Source: a bacterium | GTDB taxonomy: Bacteria > Bipolaricaulota > Bipolaricaulia > UBA7950 > UBA9294 | Reading direction: 5' to 3' | NCBI GenBank assembly: GCA_030671645.1 | Contig: DAOVHV010000079.1 | Span: 1 to 5,726, forward strand | DNA length: 5,726 nt | In this document: in pieces, positions 5,152-5,726 of the stretch | Layout of the letters: every line of letters begins with the position of its first letter | Numbering within the stretch: position 1 is the first letter of the stretch | Notes under the pieces: generated by a model | What the model was told of the DNA's origin: nothing | What the model saw: only the letters and a program-made list of their open reading frames with translations | The model's database searches: none | Made by a program: the position numbers and the translations under genes

Positions 5152-5240
5152 CATGGCACCGGGTGGTGTGCGGAACTCCCAGAGTAGCGGGAGGCCCCTC
5201 ATGTCCGGTTCATCGACCTTTATAGAAGAGGGGGGAAGCG

Positions 5241-5726
5241 ATGAAAGGGCTAGCGTCTGTACTCTTAGGAATTATCTTGATGGGGGTCGCGGGAATCGCG
5301 GGGCCGCTCGAACTGGGCCTCGGAGTCGGGCCTTCGTTTACGTCTCTGGATTCGTTCAATGAATCGATCGGTGCCTTCAATACACTGATCGAGCACTTGA
5401 ACGAGACATTCGACGTTCATCCCGATGTCGAAGGCACGGTCGCTCCAATGCCTTCTATGGGCACAGGATTGTATCTGTCCGCTGCCGAACAGTATTGGCT
5501 GACAGATTGGTTTGCTTTGGGTGCCCATGTTGAATACATGGGATCGTCCAGTGCGACGGCCGGCGTCTACAAAGGAAGCGAAGACTCACAGATCAACCTG
5601 TTGTATCGCTCGCACGTTGTCGGAGTGGTGCTGGGCGGAGACATTACGTTCGTCGATCTCGGACTTCGCTTGGGGGCCACCGGGGGTGTGGGGTACTTCT
5701 ACACAATCTTGGATCGCAACGTGATC
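5241..5726 (+). CDS. Exported Gly-rich, beta-barrel-like protein (partial, first 162 codons)
   Basis: The open frame starts at ATG 5241 and has no stop before the window ends. GAGGGGGGAA just upstream, with about 4-6 nt spacing, is a good ribosome-binding site. Residues 1-20 form a signal peptide (MKGLASVLLGIILMGVAGIA, cleavage near GIAG|PLE). The mature protein begins ELGLGVGPSFTSLDSFN (24-40), a typical opening strand and loop of small outer-membrane barrels. An amphipathic, probably extracellular segment with NTLIEHLNETF (47-57) follows. Later segments such as GTGLYLSAAEQYWLTDWFALGAH (74-96), INLLYRSHVVGVVLGGD (118-134), FVDLGLRLGATGGVGYFY (137-154) alternate Gly/hydrophobic residues like membrane beta-strands. 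I do not recognise the exact family and the C-terminus is missing. An outer-membrane protein is inferred; a periplasmic beta protein is possible. Confidence 0.8.
   Translation, partial: MKGLASVLLGIILMGVAGIAGPLELGLGVGPSFTSLDSFNESIGAFNTLIEHLNETFDVHPDVEGTVAPMPSMGTGLYLSAAEQYWLTDWFALGAHVEYMGSSSATAGVYKGSEDSQINLLYRSHVVGVVLGGDITFVDLGLRLGATGGVGYFYTILDRNVI

Noticed and set aside
5221..5226. TATAGA as a -10 box for the last gene
   Set aside because: The start site would fall inside the ribosome-binding site, and the corresponding -35 (CTCATG) is poor.

Overview
The window (about 55 % GC by eye) looks like chromosomal DNA of a diderm bacterium. Three predicted exported proteins carry classical signal peptides, and one of them ends in an outer-membrane-type C-terminal strand with a terminal Trp. 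Start sites have strong Shine-Dalgarno sequences. The species cannot be named from sequence alone. The mixture of an archaeal-type tRNA pseudouridine methyltransferase, orphan beta-rich exported proteins and an AapJ-type amino-acid binding protein would fit a deep-branching uncultured phylum (Bipolaricaulota/Acetothermia is one guess, weakly held).

Layout. Bases 1-398 (minus) hold the N-terminal 132 codons of a periplasmic amino-acid-binding protein of the AapJ/BztA type, cut by the window edge. Bases 399-883 hold no recognisable gene but include a plausible minus-strand promoter for it. Bases 884-2128 (minus) encode an orphan 414-residue exported beta-rich protein. Just upstream lies an unlisted 24-codon reading frame with a perfect AGGAGG; it overlaps the start of the 414-residue gene in a GTGA arrangement, which suggests translational coupling. 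From 2374 onwards everything reads on the plus strand: a TrmY-family RNA methyltransferase fused to a C-terminal DUF2007-like domain, a protein-L-isoaspartate O-methyltransferase (pcm), a low-specificity L-threonine aldolase (ltaE), and the first 162 codons of another signal-peptide-bearing, Gly-rich, beta-barrel-like protein that runs off the right edge.

The trmY-pcm-ltaE block is probably co-transcribed: the gaps are 114 and 31 bp, and no convincing terminator lies between the genes. The trmY-pcm gap is filled by a 35-bp tandem repeat whose first copy is the 3' end of trmY itself; the first two repeat junctions can fold into hairpins. The 3' end of ltaE carries a C(UUCG)G-capped hairpin followed by a second small stem-loop over the stop codon, a possible operon end. 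The three enzymes share no obvious pathway; RNA modification, protein repair and amino-acid metabolism appear simply to be grouped.

The best candidates for something new are the TrmY-DUF2007 fusion, the coding-derived 35-bp repeat with its hairpins, the coupled mini-ORF, and the orphan protein with three Cys-containing FGC/YGC motifs. No phage, IS, CRISPR or defence system is seen.
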